From contig CADBBP010000004.1 in assembly GCA_902792855.1 (NCBI GenBank), positions 1 to 46,933 of the forward strand: 46,933 bases of DNA, read 5' to 3'. This document shows, piece after piece, positions 6,952-15,057 of this stretch; the stretch's first letter is position 1, and every line of letters begins with the position of its first letter. The stretch comes from an uncultured Prevotellaceae bacterium. Its GTDB lineage: Bacteria > Bacteroidota > Bacteroidia > Bacteroidales > Bacteroidaceae. The translations under genes and the position numbers were made by a program. The notes under the pieces were generated by a model. It was not told the DNA's origin. It ran no database searches and saw only the letters and a program-made list of their open reading frames with translations.

Positions 6952-8748
6952 TCACTTCTTTTTCGACCAGGTGTCCTTCAGGCCCACGGTCTTGTTGAAC
7001 ACGGGATGCTCCGGGGTGGATGTCGTATCGGGAGTGAAATATCCTATTCGCTGGAATTGCAGGTAAGTCAGCGGTGCCATGGTTGCCGCAAAAGGCTCCA
7101 CATAGCAGTGGCTCAGCACGGTGAGCGAGGCGGGGTTGATGATCTGGCGCATGGCATCCACGGCTTCGCATTGCTGTTGCTCACGGATGGCTGCCATTTC
7201 GTCACGCGGATTCTCCACCTTCCACAAGCGGTCATAGAGACGTACCTCGGCCTCCACGGCGTTGTGGCATCCCACCCAGTGGAGGGTCTTTCCCTTGATC
7301 TTGCGGTCGGAGCCGGGCAGGCCGCTGCGGCTCTCAGGGTCGTAGGTGCAATAGATGGTGGTCACACGTCCCTCGGCATCCTCGTCGTAGGGGTGCTCCT
7401 CGTCGCATTTCACGATGTAGGCGTTTTTCAGACGCACTTCCTTGCCGGGGGCCAGTCGCAGGAATTTCTTTGTGGCCTCTTTCTGGAAGTCGTCGCGCTC
7501 AATCCACAACTCGCGGCCGAATTCCACGGTGTGCGTGCCGTCGTCTTCGTTTTCCGGGTTGTTGATGGCGGTGAGTTGCTCATATTGACCCTCCGGGTAG
7601 TTGGTCACCACCACTTTTACGGGGTCGAGCACTGCCGACACGCGTATGGCGCGGCTGTTGAGATCCTCACGAACGGCGCTTTCCAAAAGTCCCATCTCGT
7701 TGAGGGCGTCGTAGGTGGTATAGCCGATTTTGTCGATGAATTTGGCGATGCTCTCCGGACTGTAACCTCTGCGACGGAAGCCGCAGATGGTGGGCATTCG
7801 CGGGTCGTCCCATCCATCCACCATTCCTTCCTTGACGAGAGCGAGCAGGTTTCTCTTCGACATGAGCGTGTAGCTGAGGTTGAGTTTGTTGAACTCCGTC
7901 TGCCGCGGCCCGGGGTACGAGTTGAATGTTGCAGGGTCCATGGGCAGGGGCTTCCCCTCTGCCTGCAGTTCCTGCATGTATTCGCGCATCCATGTGACGA
8001 AGAGGTTGTAGAGGGGTCGATGTTCCACAAATTCCAGTGTGCACAGGGAGTGTGTGACGCCTTCGAGGTAGTCGCTCTGCCCGTGTGTGAAGTCATACAT
8101 GGGGTATGCGTTCCACTTGTTGCCGGTGCGTATGTGCGGTATGTTCATCACGCGGTAGAGCAGTGGGTCTCTGAAGAGCATGTTGGGGTGTGCCATGTCG
8201 ATTTTGGCTCGTAGCACGAGGGTGCCGGGGGTTGCCTCGCCACTGTTCATGAATTCGAATAGTCTCAGGTTCTCCTCCACCGGCCTGTTGCGGAAGGGGC
8301 TGTCGGTGCCTGGTTTTGTCGTCGTGCCCTTTTGCTGTGCGATTACCTCAGCACTCTGCTCGTCGATGTATGCGCGTCCTTTTTGGATGAGCCACACGGC
8401 GAAGTCCCACAATTCCTGGAAATAGTCGCTTGCGTAGAACACGTTGGCCCACTGGTAGCCGAGCCACTTGATGTCGTGCTCGATGCTCTCGATGTACTCC
8501 GTGTCCTCCTTCGTGGGGTTGGTGTCGTCGAAACGGAGGTTGCATGTGCCGCCATATTGAGCGGCGATGCCGAAGTCCATCGCGATGGCCTTTGCATGGC
8601 CGATGTGGAGGTAGCCGTTGGGCTCCGGGGGGAAGCGTGTCTGCACGCGGCCGCCGTCGGTGCCTTCCGCAAGGTCTTTCTCCACTTGTTTTTCTATGAA
8701 GTTGAGGCTTCGTTTCTCGCTGCTGGTGATTTCTTCTGTTGTTGCCAT
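6952..8748 (-). CDS. glnS: glutaminyl-tRNA synthetase
   Basis: 598 residues from the ATG at 8748, which starts MATTEE. It charges tRNA-Gln with glutamine in the cytoplasm. Class I signatures are present: HIGH at 48-51 in the PPEPNGYLHIGH block and the KMSKS-equivalent MSKR at 296-299, followed by the two anticodon-binding beta-barrels. The frame stays open to 8979, but that extension runs over the promoter at 8808-8837 and has low-complexity content, so 8748 is preferred. The lead gene of glnS-TPR-dedA. Confidence 0.97.
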   Translation of the reverse strand: MATTEEITSSEKRSLNFIEKQVEKDLAEGTDGGRVQTRFPPEPNGYLHIGHAKAIAMDFGIAAQYGGTCNLRFDDTNPTKEDTEYIESIEHDIKWLGYQWANVFYASDYFQELWDFAVWLIQKGRAYIDEQSAEVIAQQKGTTTKPGTDSPFRNRPVEENLRLFEFMNSGEATPGTLVLRAKIDMAHPNMLFRDPLLYRVMNIPHIRTGNKWNAYPMYDFTHGQSDYLEGVTHSLCTLEFVEHRPLYNLFVTWMREYMQELQAEGKPLPMDPATFNSYPGPRQTEFNKLNLSYTLMSKRNLLALVKEGMVDGWDDPRMPTICGFRRRGYSPESIAKFIDKIGYTTYDALNEMGLLESAVREDLNSRAIRVSAVLDPVKVVVTNYPEGQYEQLTAINNPENEDDGTHTVEFGRELWIERDDFQKEATKKFLRLAPGKEVRLKNAYIVKCDEEHPYDEDAEGRVTTIYCTYDPESRSGLPGSDRKIKGKTLHWVGCHNAVEAEVRLYDRLWKVENPRDEMAAIREQQQCEAVDAMRQIINPASLTVLSHCYVEPFAATMAPLTYLQFQRIGYFTPDTTSTPEHPVFNKTVGLKDTWSKKK

Positions 8749-8807
8749 ATTCTTGCTTTTTGGATGATTGGCGTGGCGGCTGTCGCCCTCGCCTGTCTTT
8801 GGATTTG

Positions 8808-8837
8808 CAAAATTAATGTATTTTTGCCAATTTTCAA
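8808..8837 (-). promoter_or_regulatory. promoter of glnS
   Basis: Minus strand: TTG at 8837-8835 and TAATTTTG at 8815-8808 with 19 bp between, a good Bacteroidetes promoter. Transcription would start near 8802, leaving a leader of ~50 nt before the ATG at 8748. Confidence 0.6.
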
Positions 8838-8996
8838 CCTTTCGACCCTTTTTTTTCTCTTTTTCATCCTCTTGCAGAGACTTTGTGGTCCATGCAGGCA
8901 GATGGTCAACGCCTGTGTGAGCATTGGGATGACACCAAAATCCATGATAAAGGGGCATTTTTTTTGCTCTCCATGACATTTTATTGTTTTTTTTCG

Positions 8997-9004
8997 TATT
9001 TTTG
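8997..9004 (+). promoter_or_regulatory. -7 promoter element of the fructan sensor gene
   Basis: TATTTTTG matches TAnnTTTG and lies only 10 nt before the ATG at 9015, so the mRNA would be nearly leaderless. No clear -33 TTG at the right distance. Confidence 0.45.
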
Positions 9005-9014
9005 CAGTCGGAAT

Positions 9015-11255
9015 ATGAAAGAATGCATTTTCAAATCTGTTTGTGTGCTTGCCGTGGCGGCAGTGCTGGCATCTTGCTCTTCTGGCGGGGTGAGATACCG
9101 CATTGGCGTGTCGCAATGCTCGGAGGACATCTGGCGAAGTTGGCAAAACCAGGAGTTGAAGATGGAGGCCAACTTCCACGATGGTGTGGAACTGCGCTTC
9201 ACTGCCGCTCTTGACGACAGCAAGAGGCAGATACAGCAGATTGACAGCCTCGTTGACAGTGGCATAGACCTGCTCATCGTGGCTCCAAATCAGTTGCAGA
9301 GTGTCACTCCGGCCATCGACCGGGCATACGATATGGGAATACCTGTCATCGTCTTCGAGCGAAAGACAGGTTCGCAGAAATATACGGCCTTCGTTTCTGC
9401 CGACAACTACGAGATGGGGCGGCAGATGGGGCTCTACATCGCTTCGAGGCTCAATGGAAAGGGGCGTGTGATGGAAATCATGGGACTCAAGGGCTCTTCA
9501 CCGGCCGACGAGCGCCACAAAGGCTTTCGCGACGCCATCGCCGACTTCCCCAAGATGGAGGTGGTGGCCACACTTCAGGGCGACTGGACGGAAGGCACGG
9601 CATACGACGCTGTGAAGAATTGTCTGGACTCCTTGGGCGACATCGACTTCGTCTTCGGCCACAACGACCGCACGGCCATCGGCGCTCGCAAGGCGTTTAT
9701 GGAGAGGAACTTGCCCCTGCCAATGTTCTGTGGCATCGACGGCCTTCCCGGTGAGCACGGCGGCATCCGTCTGGTTCGCGACTCTCTGCTCGATGCCAGC
9801 TACATCTACCCTACGCGGGGAGACTACCTGTTGCAGTTGGCTCTGAAAATCCTCGAAGGGGAGCCTTATGAGCGGGAGACGATGCTCACCTCCGCTCTTG
9901 TCACACGCGACAACGCCAACGTGCTCCTCTTGGAGAGCGACGAGGTGATGAGGCAGTCGGAAAAGTTGGAAAAGTTGCAGCAAAAAGCATCCGAATACCT
10001 GAAACTCATAGACGTACAACGCCTTGTCATCATTCTCGCCATCGCCTTGGCTGTCCTCTTGGCACTCTTGGCTGTAGGGGTGTGGTTTTACAATCGACAG
10101 CGCGTGCGTATCGCAAAGGAGCGGGGAAGGATGGAGCGCGAACAGCTCGACTTCTACACTCGTGTGAGTCATGAGTTGCGTACGCCACTCACCCTCATCG
10201 AAGGGCCGTTGGAGAAACTATCCACGTTAACCGAAGTGCAGCAAGCCAGTTCCACTACCGCCAACCTCTTTGCCATCGTCAGGCGCAACACCCGCCAACT
10301 CACCACGCTTGTCAACAAGATGCTTGATGCGCAGATGAAGAAGACGAGAGAATTGCAAGTGGAGGGGAGTGTGACACAGGAACTCGATGGATGGAGCACT
10401 ATTAAAATAGGTGAAGGGACGGATGAAAACGCTAATCAGGACATCGACACGCCCACCATCCTCGTGGTGGACGACAACGAGGACATCAGATATTACTTGC
10501 GCACCGTCTTGGAAGGGAAGTACCGCTTCCTCGAGGCAGCAGACGGGCAGCAGGGGCTTGATGTGGCCAAGGAGCAGGTGCCTGACTTGGTCGTCTCCGA
10601 CGTGATGATGCCCGTAATGAACGGACTGCAGTTCTGCCAAAAGCTGAAAGGCGACATGGTGACCAGCCATATACCTGTCATACTGCTTACCGCACGTGCC
10701 TTAAGCAAGCACCAGATAGAGGGATATGTGAGCGGAGCTGACGCATACATCACCAAACCCTTCCAACCCGACCTCCTGCTCGCACGCATTGACAACCTGC
10801 TCACCAATCGCCGCCAACTCAAAAACCTCTGGGAGGGGGGTACGGCAAACCGAACGACAACCACGAAGGAAAATGCCCAACCACTTTCGTCGGAGCCACC
10901 GGTTATGACCGACAATGAGCAGACGAGCGAGGAACCCTTTGTTGCCCGCTTCAAGAAAATCGTGGAACAGCGAATGGGGGAGAGCAACCTCAGCGTGGAG
11001 GACATCGCAAGTGATATGAGCCTCAGCAGGGTGCAGTTATATAGAAAGGTGAAGGCCCTTACAGGGAGTACTCCTGTTGACTTGCTCAAAAAGGCACGTC
11101 TCGCCAGTGCACGAGACATCCTACTGACCGATGACACGCTTTCCGTCAGTGAAGTGGCATACAGGGTGGGATTCTCACTGCCATCCTATTTCACAAAATG
11201 CTTCAAGGAAGAATATGGCGTGGTGCCAGGCGATGTGCGGAAAAAGCGACAGTGA
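9015..11255 (+). CDS. hybrid two-component fructan/fructose sensor-regulator lacking the ATPase domain
   Basis: 746 residues from ATG 9015. The N terminus is lipoprotein-like (LASC), followed by a type I periplasmic sugar-binding domain (about 28-320), a membrane helix at 337-358, a HisKA dimerisation domain with phospho-accepting H386 in VSHELRTP, a receiver domain from ~478 with D486/D487, phospho-acceptor D529 and K581, and an AraC-type DNA-binding domain (about 655-746). The architecture matches the Bacteroides thetaiotaomicron fructose sensor BT1754. The oddity: only ~40 residues lie between HisKA (ends ~440) and the receiver, with no N, G1 or G2 boxes, so the HATPase_c kinase domain is missing. 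The reading frame is intact across the join. The extension upstream of 9015 crosses the promoter and was rejected. It probably controls the susC locus downstream. Confidence 0.9.
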   Translation: MKECIFKSVCVLAVAAVLASCSSGGVRYRIGVSQCSEDIWRSWQNQELKMEANFHDGVELRFTAALDDSKRQIQQIDSLVDSGIDLLIVAPNQLQSVTPAIDRAYDMGIPVIVFERKTGSQKYTAFVSADNYEMGRQMGLYIASRLNGKGRVMEIMGLKGSSPADERHKGFRDAIADFPKMEVVATLQGDWTEGTAYDAVKNCLDSLGDIDFVFGHNDRTAIGARKAFMERNLPLPMFCGIDGLPGEHGGIRLVRDSLLDASYIYPTRGDYLLQLALKILEGEPYERETMLTSALVTRDNANVLLLESDEVMRQSEKLEKLQQKASEYLKLIDVQRLVIILAIALAVLLALLAVGVWFYNRQRVRIAKERGRMEREQLDFYTRVSHELRTPLTLIEGPLEKLSTLTEVQQASSTTANLFAIVRRNTRQLTTLVNKMLDAQMKKTRELQVEGSVTQELDGWSTIKIGEGTDENANQDIDTPTILVVDDNEDIRYYLRTVLEGKYRFLEAADGQQGLDVAKEQVPDLVVSDVMMPVMNGLQFCQKLKGDMVTSHIPVILLTARALSKHQIEGYVSGADAYITKPFQPDLLLARIDNLLTNRRQLKNLWEGGTANRTTTTKENAQPLSSEPPVMTDNEQTSEEPFVARFKKIVEQRMGESNLSVEDIASDMSLSRVQLYRKVKALTGSTPVDLLKKARLASARDILLTDDTLSVSEVAYRVGFSLPSYFTKCFKEEYGVVPGDVRKKRQ

Positions 11256-11256
11256 G

Positions 11257-11283
11257 ATGTGATGTCATTTGCATCGCATTTTA
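11257..11283 (+). terminator. weak terminator after the sensor gene
   Basis: ATGTGATG (11257-11264) pairs with CATCGCAT (11272-11279) with one G-U pair and a 7-nt loop, followed by a short T run. It directly follows the sensor stop codon. Confidence 0.4.
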
Positions 11284-11346
11284 ACCTGCATTTCGCTTTT
11301 TTTATTCTTTTTTTTCATAAATGTGGTGGTTTTTAATTTTTTTTTG

Positions 11347-11354
11347 TATATTTG
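11347..11354 (+). promoter_or_regulatory. -7 promoter element for the structured leader/RNA before susC
   Basis: TATATTTG matches TAnnTTTG; transcription would begin near 11360. The -33 region is T-rich without a clear TTG. It lies 536 nt upstream of the susC ATG. Confidence 0.45.
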
Positions 11355-11359
11355 CATCC

Positions 11360-11640
11360 GTCCCCCCTATGGGGAGACATGACATCGTGGGTAAACTACT
11401 GAGTTGCTGACTCTTTTCGAACCAAACTGCGACCTTGGTTATGAAAATATGCTGATGAGCACGTCATTTCAAGCTTGCTTGAAGACGCCATGAGCAAAAA
11501 TGACATAAAGAACGGAGAACCGGCGCCCGGCACATGTGGCATATATAATATATGGTGTGGACTGGCGTTTCATCTGTTCCAAGGTTGTCGCAGACCAGGT
11601 TCGAAAGTGAAACGCTCTAAGTCCACACCTTTATTGTATG
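11360..11640 (+). ncRNA. candidate structured RNA or long leader upstream of susC
   Basis: A chain of inverted repeats begins just after a promoter element: GTC/GAC plus CCCC-TAT-GGGG at 11360-11378; GAGT/ACTC at 11401-11413; AACCAA/TTGGTT at 11420-11440; CGTC-TTCAAGC/GCTTGAA-GACG at 11462-11487; CCGG-CGC-CCGG at about 11521-11530; and a strong hairpin with arms GGTGTGGACT (11554-11563) / AGTCCACACC (11620-11629) and GCGTTTC (11565-11571) / GAAACGC (11609-11615). Signature motifs of tmRNA, RNase P RNA and SRP RNA were looked for and not seen. It may be a free small RNA or the 5' leader of the fructan operon. From 11641 to 11841 nothing further is recognised except a minus-strand TACCTTTG (11718-11725). 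Confidence 0.4.
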
Positions 11641-11841
11641 CCGAAGGAAACTTTTCCAAAAAAAAGACCTTGTTAACTAATTAAAAACATCGTTGGTTTG
11701 TTGACTTCAACTGGATGCAAAGGTAGGACGAAAAGCACAAAGCGACTGATAAAAAATGTTCATTGAATGCCAAAAATGTTGCATGTAACAAATATGGCAG
11801 CAGATGAACGAAATGTGACAAGCACTGTTGGTAAACGAATA

Positions 11842-11849
11842 TACCTTTG
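11842..11849 (+). promoter_or_regulatory. -7 promoter element of susC
   Basis: TACCTTTG matches TAnnTTTG and lies 40 nt before the susC ATG at 11890; transcription would start near 11855. No clear -33 TTG is seen, as is usual for promoters that need an activator, here probably the hybrid sensor. Confidence 0.5.
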
Positions 11850-11889
11850 CATTAAATCTATTATAGTAATCACTTAAACCTACGTAACA

Positions 11890-14800
11890 ATGGAAAAACT
11901 AAGAAGGTTTCTACTGAGCGTCATGCTCATCTTTGCGGGTACGCTAATGTATGCGCAAACAGAAATCACGGGAACCGTCATCGATGAGACGGGAGAGACC
12001 GTCATCGGTGCTACCGTGAAAGAAAAAGGAACGTCCAATGGCGTTGTCACCGACTTGGATGGAAATTTCAAGTTGAATGTCAATCCGGGCGCAACACTGG
12101 TCATTACCTATATAGGATATGACAACGTGGAAGTGCCCGCAACACCCGGGATGACGATTTCTCTCAAACAGAATGCCAGCGAACTTGCCGAGGTCGTTGT
12201 CGTGGGCTATCAGACACAGAGGAAGGCTGACTTGACCGGCTCGGTGGCTGTGGTGAAGACCGAAGAACTGAAGACCTCGTCTGACACAGACCCCATGCGT
12301 GCCTTGCAAGGTAAGGTGCCAGGTATGACCATCACAAGTAATGGTTCGCCTGTAGGCGCAGGTACGGTCCGTATTCGTGGTGGTGGCTCTTTCAACTCAT
12401 CCCAGGACCCACTTTTCATCATCGACGGCGTGCCAACGACTACCAACCTGAACACGTTGAATATGAACGATATCGAGTCGATGCAGGTGTTGAAAGATGC
12501 TGCATCCGCCTCTATTTATGGTTCAAGAGCTGCTAACGGTGTCATCATCATCACCACCCGCTCCGGTAAGAAGGGTGACAAGGTGAAAGTTGATTTCTCC
12601 GCTAACCTCACCGCACAGTTCTACAACAAGCAGACGATGATGGAGTTGGCCAACACCTCCGAATATGCTACCGCCATGGCCCAAGCTGCCATGAACGACG
12701 GGTTGGATCCTGAGCAGTATGCCAACAACTATGGCCTGACCCTGAACGCCAAGGCTGGAAAAACCATCAGCGCCTACGACCCTGCTACCGGCCAAATGCG
12801 TCAGTTCACGGTGAATGGCCTCTATGACGGCTTTATGAACTCGAAGAGGACCATGCGCTTCAGCGACACCGACTGGCTCGACGAAATCTCACGCGTTGGC
12901 TTCTCGCAAAACTATGACCTCTCCATCTCCAACGCCACTGAGAAGTCGTCGGCATTGTTCTCATTCGGCTACAAGAAGAACAATGGTATTCTGAAATACA
13001 CTGACTTTGAGAGCTTCTCAGGCCGCATCAACACCAGTTACAAGCTCAACAGTATTGTGACCATCGGAGAAAATGCCACTATCACCTATAGTGACCAAGT
13101 GGACTGCCAACCTTTGGAGAACGCCCTGAAGATGGCGCCAACACTCCCTGTCTATGAAGAGGACGGCGAGACCTTCTCCGGCCCCGTGGGTGGCATGAGC
13201 GACCGCCAGAACCCCTTGCGCGAACTGTACCATAATCGCGACAACCGCTTGAAGATGTGGCGCATCTTCGGCAATGCATACGTCAACGTACAACCTATCA
13301 AGGGCTTGACACTGCGCTCCAATTTCGGTCTGGATTACTGGTCGGAGTTCATACACAGCGTCACCTACACCTGGCACTCGGATGTGGTGAACAACTCCAC
13401 ATCGGCATCCAGCCTCGGTTCCAAAACTTCTGTCAAGTGGACTTGGTCGAATACGGCCAATTACAACTTCACCATTGCTGCCGACCACTCGTTCATCGTG
13501 CTGGCTGGTCTGGAACTCCATCATGATGTGGAAGACCGCTCGTCGGCCTACGCACAGATGTACGCCTTGGAGAACTACGATTACATGTGGCCCGATGCCG
13601 CCACAGGCACACAACGCGCCGGTGGTATTCGTGAGGGCTACAATCTCGTGTCGCTCTTTGGCAAGGTGGACTACAACTGGAAGGACCTGGTGCTCGCTTC
13701 GTTCACCATTCGTCGAGATGGTTCGTCACGCTTCGGTGAGAACAATAGATATGGTACCTTCCCCGCCTTCACGCTGGGATATCGTCTCTCTGAGAACCTG
13801 CATCAAGATTGGATCAATGACTTGAAAGTCCGTGCATCGTGGGGTGAGACTGGTAACCAGGCCATCTCCAATTACGCCCGATATGGTCTCTATGCCGCCA
13901 CCTACGGCGGTGGTCGCAATGAGTCAACAGCCTATGACCTCGCACTTGCTGGTTCGGGTATTTATCCTTCTGGCTTCCGTGCCACACAGTCACAAAACAA
14001 CAACCTGAAGTGGGAGACCACCGAGCAGTACAACGTAGGTATGGACTTCTACCTCTTCCGCAGCAGTGTCTATGGCACCGTCGATGCTTATATTAAAAAT
14101 GTGAAGGACATGCTCATCAACCCTGCTTACCTTGGCTCGATGGGTGAGGGTGGTGCCTCATGGCTCAACGGACCGAGCCTGCGCAACTGGGGTATGGAAT
14201 TTGCACTCGGCTACCGCGGAACCACTGATTTTGGATTGCGCTACAATATTAACGGCAATCTCGACTTCTTCCGCCAGAGGGTGACCTATCTGCCAGAAAC
14301 AACAACGGGTAGTTATGTGCACACTGCCAAGCAGAACCTCGTGGAAGCCAAGAAACCTTATGGAAGCATTGTGGGCTACGTGGTTGACGGACTGTTCCAA
14401 AATCGTGAGGAGGTGCTGGCCAGCGGTCAGGAGAACGCTCGCGTGGGTGGTCTGAAATATGCTGACCTCGATGGCAACGGCATCATCAACGAGCAGGACC
14501 AGACCTGGATTTTCAACCCCGTGCCTAACTACTCGTGGGGCTTGAACGTCGAACTTGGCTACAAAGATTTCGATTTCAACATGTTCTGGCAGGGCGTTGC
14601 CGGACAGGATGTGTACAACGACCAAAAGTTCCAGACCGATTTCTACAGCATCACCGATGCTGGAAGCAACAAGGGCAACCGCATGCTTGACGCATGGACC
14701 ACTGCCAACACCAAAAGCAGCATTCCTGCTTTGACCACCAACAACGTGGGCAATGAGAACCGCACCTCAACCTATTTCGTGGAGAACGGCTCATACGCCA

Positions 14801-15003
14801 AGCTACGCCAGGTGCAGATTGGCTACAAACTGCCATCGAAACTCCTGGACAAGGTGAAGATGTCGAGCGCACGCGTCTATATCTCCGGCCACAACCTGAT
14901 CACCTTGAAGAGCAGCAGCCTGACATGTAGCGACCCAGAGAACCCCCGTTGGATGTATCCTAACAGCACCAGCTTCTCATTCGGCTTGCAGACCAGTTTC
15001 TAA
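11890..15003 (+). CDS. susC: SusC-type TonB-dependent outer-membrane transporter (fructan locus)
   Basis: 1037 residues, usual length. A signal peptide (about 1-22, ending MYAQ) is followed by a carboxypeptidase-regulatory-like domain (about 24-95), a region before the plug with a TonB-box-like segment (EVVVVGYQTQ), the plug domain (about 110-220, with IDGVPTT and GSRAANGVI) and a 22-strand barrel ending in an aromatic residue. It imports oligosaccharides across the outer membrane with SusD acting as a lid, powered by TonB. It stands 54 nt before susD and heads the operon whose later genes are GH32 enzymes, so the cargo is probably a fructan (levan or inulin). Confidence 0.96.
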   Translation: MEKLRRFLLSVMLIFAGTLMYAQTEITGTVIDETGETVIGATVKEKGTSNGVVTDLDGNFKLNVNPGATLVITYIGYDNVEVPATPGMTISLKQNASELAEVVVVGYQTQRKADLTGSVAVVKTEELKTSSDTDPMRALQGKVPGMTITSNGSPVGAGTVRIRGGGSFNSSQDPLFIIDGVPTTTNLNTLNMNDIESMQVLKDAASASIYGSRAANGVIIITTRSGKKGDKVKVDFSANLTAQFYNKQTMMELANTSEYATAMAQAAMNDGLDPEQYANNYGLTLNAKAGKTISAYDPATGQMRQFTVNGLYDGFMNSKRTMRFSDTDWLDEISRVGFSQNYDLSISNATEKSSALFSFGYKKNNGILKYTDFESFSGRINTSYKLNSIVTIGENATITYSDQVDCQPLENALKMAPTLPVYEEDGETFSGPVGGMSDRQNPLRELYHNRDNRLKMWRIFGNAYVNVQPIKGLTLRSNFGLDYWSEFIHSVTYTWHSDVVNNSTSASSLGSKTSVKWTWSNTANYNFTIAADHSFIVLAGLELHHDVEDRSSAYAQMYALENYDYMWPDAATGTQRAGGIREGYNLVSLFGKVDYNWKDLVLASFTIRRDGSSRFGENNRYGTFPAFTLGYRLSENLHQDWINDLKVRASWGETGNQAISNYARYGLYAATYGGGRNESTAYDLALAGSGIYPSGFRATQSQNNNLKWETTEQYNVGMDFYLFRSSVYGTVDAYIKNVKDMLINPAYLGSMGEGGASWLNGPSLRNWGMEFALGYRGTTDFGLRYNINGNLDFFRQRVTYLPETTTGSYVHTAKQNLVEAKKPYGSIVGYVVDGLFQNREEVLASGQENARVGGLKYADLDGNGIINEQDQTWIFNPVPNYSWGLNVELGYKDFDFNMFWQGVAGQDVYNDQKFQTDFYSITDAGSNKGNRMLDAWTTANTKSSIPALTTNNVGNENRTSTYFVENGSYAKLRQVQIGYKLPSKLLDKVKMSSARVYISGHNLITLKSSSLTCSDPENPRWMYPNSTSFSFGLQTSF

Positions 15004-15057
15004 GGAAAAATGTCTAAGGAATATAGGAATCAAGGAATCATTAATAACAGAATAATT

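Noticed and set aside
6529..8214. 561-codon plus-strand frame opposite the TPR and glnS genes
   Set aside because: Antisense to glnS and the TPR gene; composition is that of a mirrored frame (rich in V, G, H).
8749..8979. N-terminal extension of GlnRS
   Set aside because: The extension overlaps the promoter at 8808-8837 and lacks similarity to the family; ATG 8748 gives the standard protein.
11440..11490. Hammerhead ribozyme (CTGATGAG followed by a hairpin)
   Set aside because: The GAAA box that must follow stem II is absent, and the cleavage-site side does not form.
11554..11629. tRNA-like or SRP RNA (76 nt with paired ends and GGTTCGA)
   Set aside because: The two stems stack directly, there are no D or anticodon arms and no GNRA-capped SRP domain with its conserved internal loops.
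11475..11684. 69-codon frame in the structured region before susC
   Set aside because: It crosses all the hairpins, has no family resemblance and no promoter-near start; RNA structure explains the region better.
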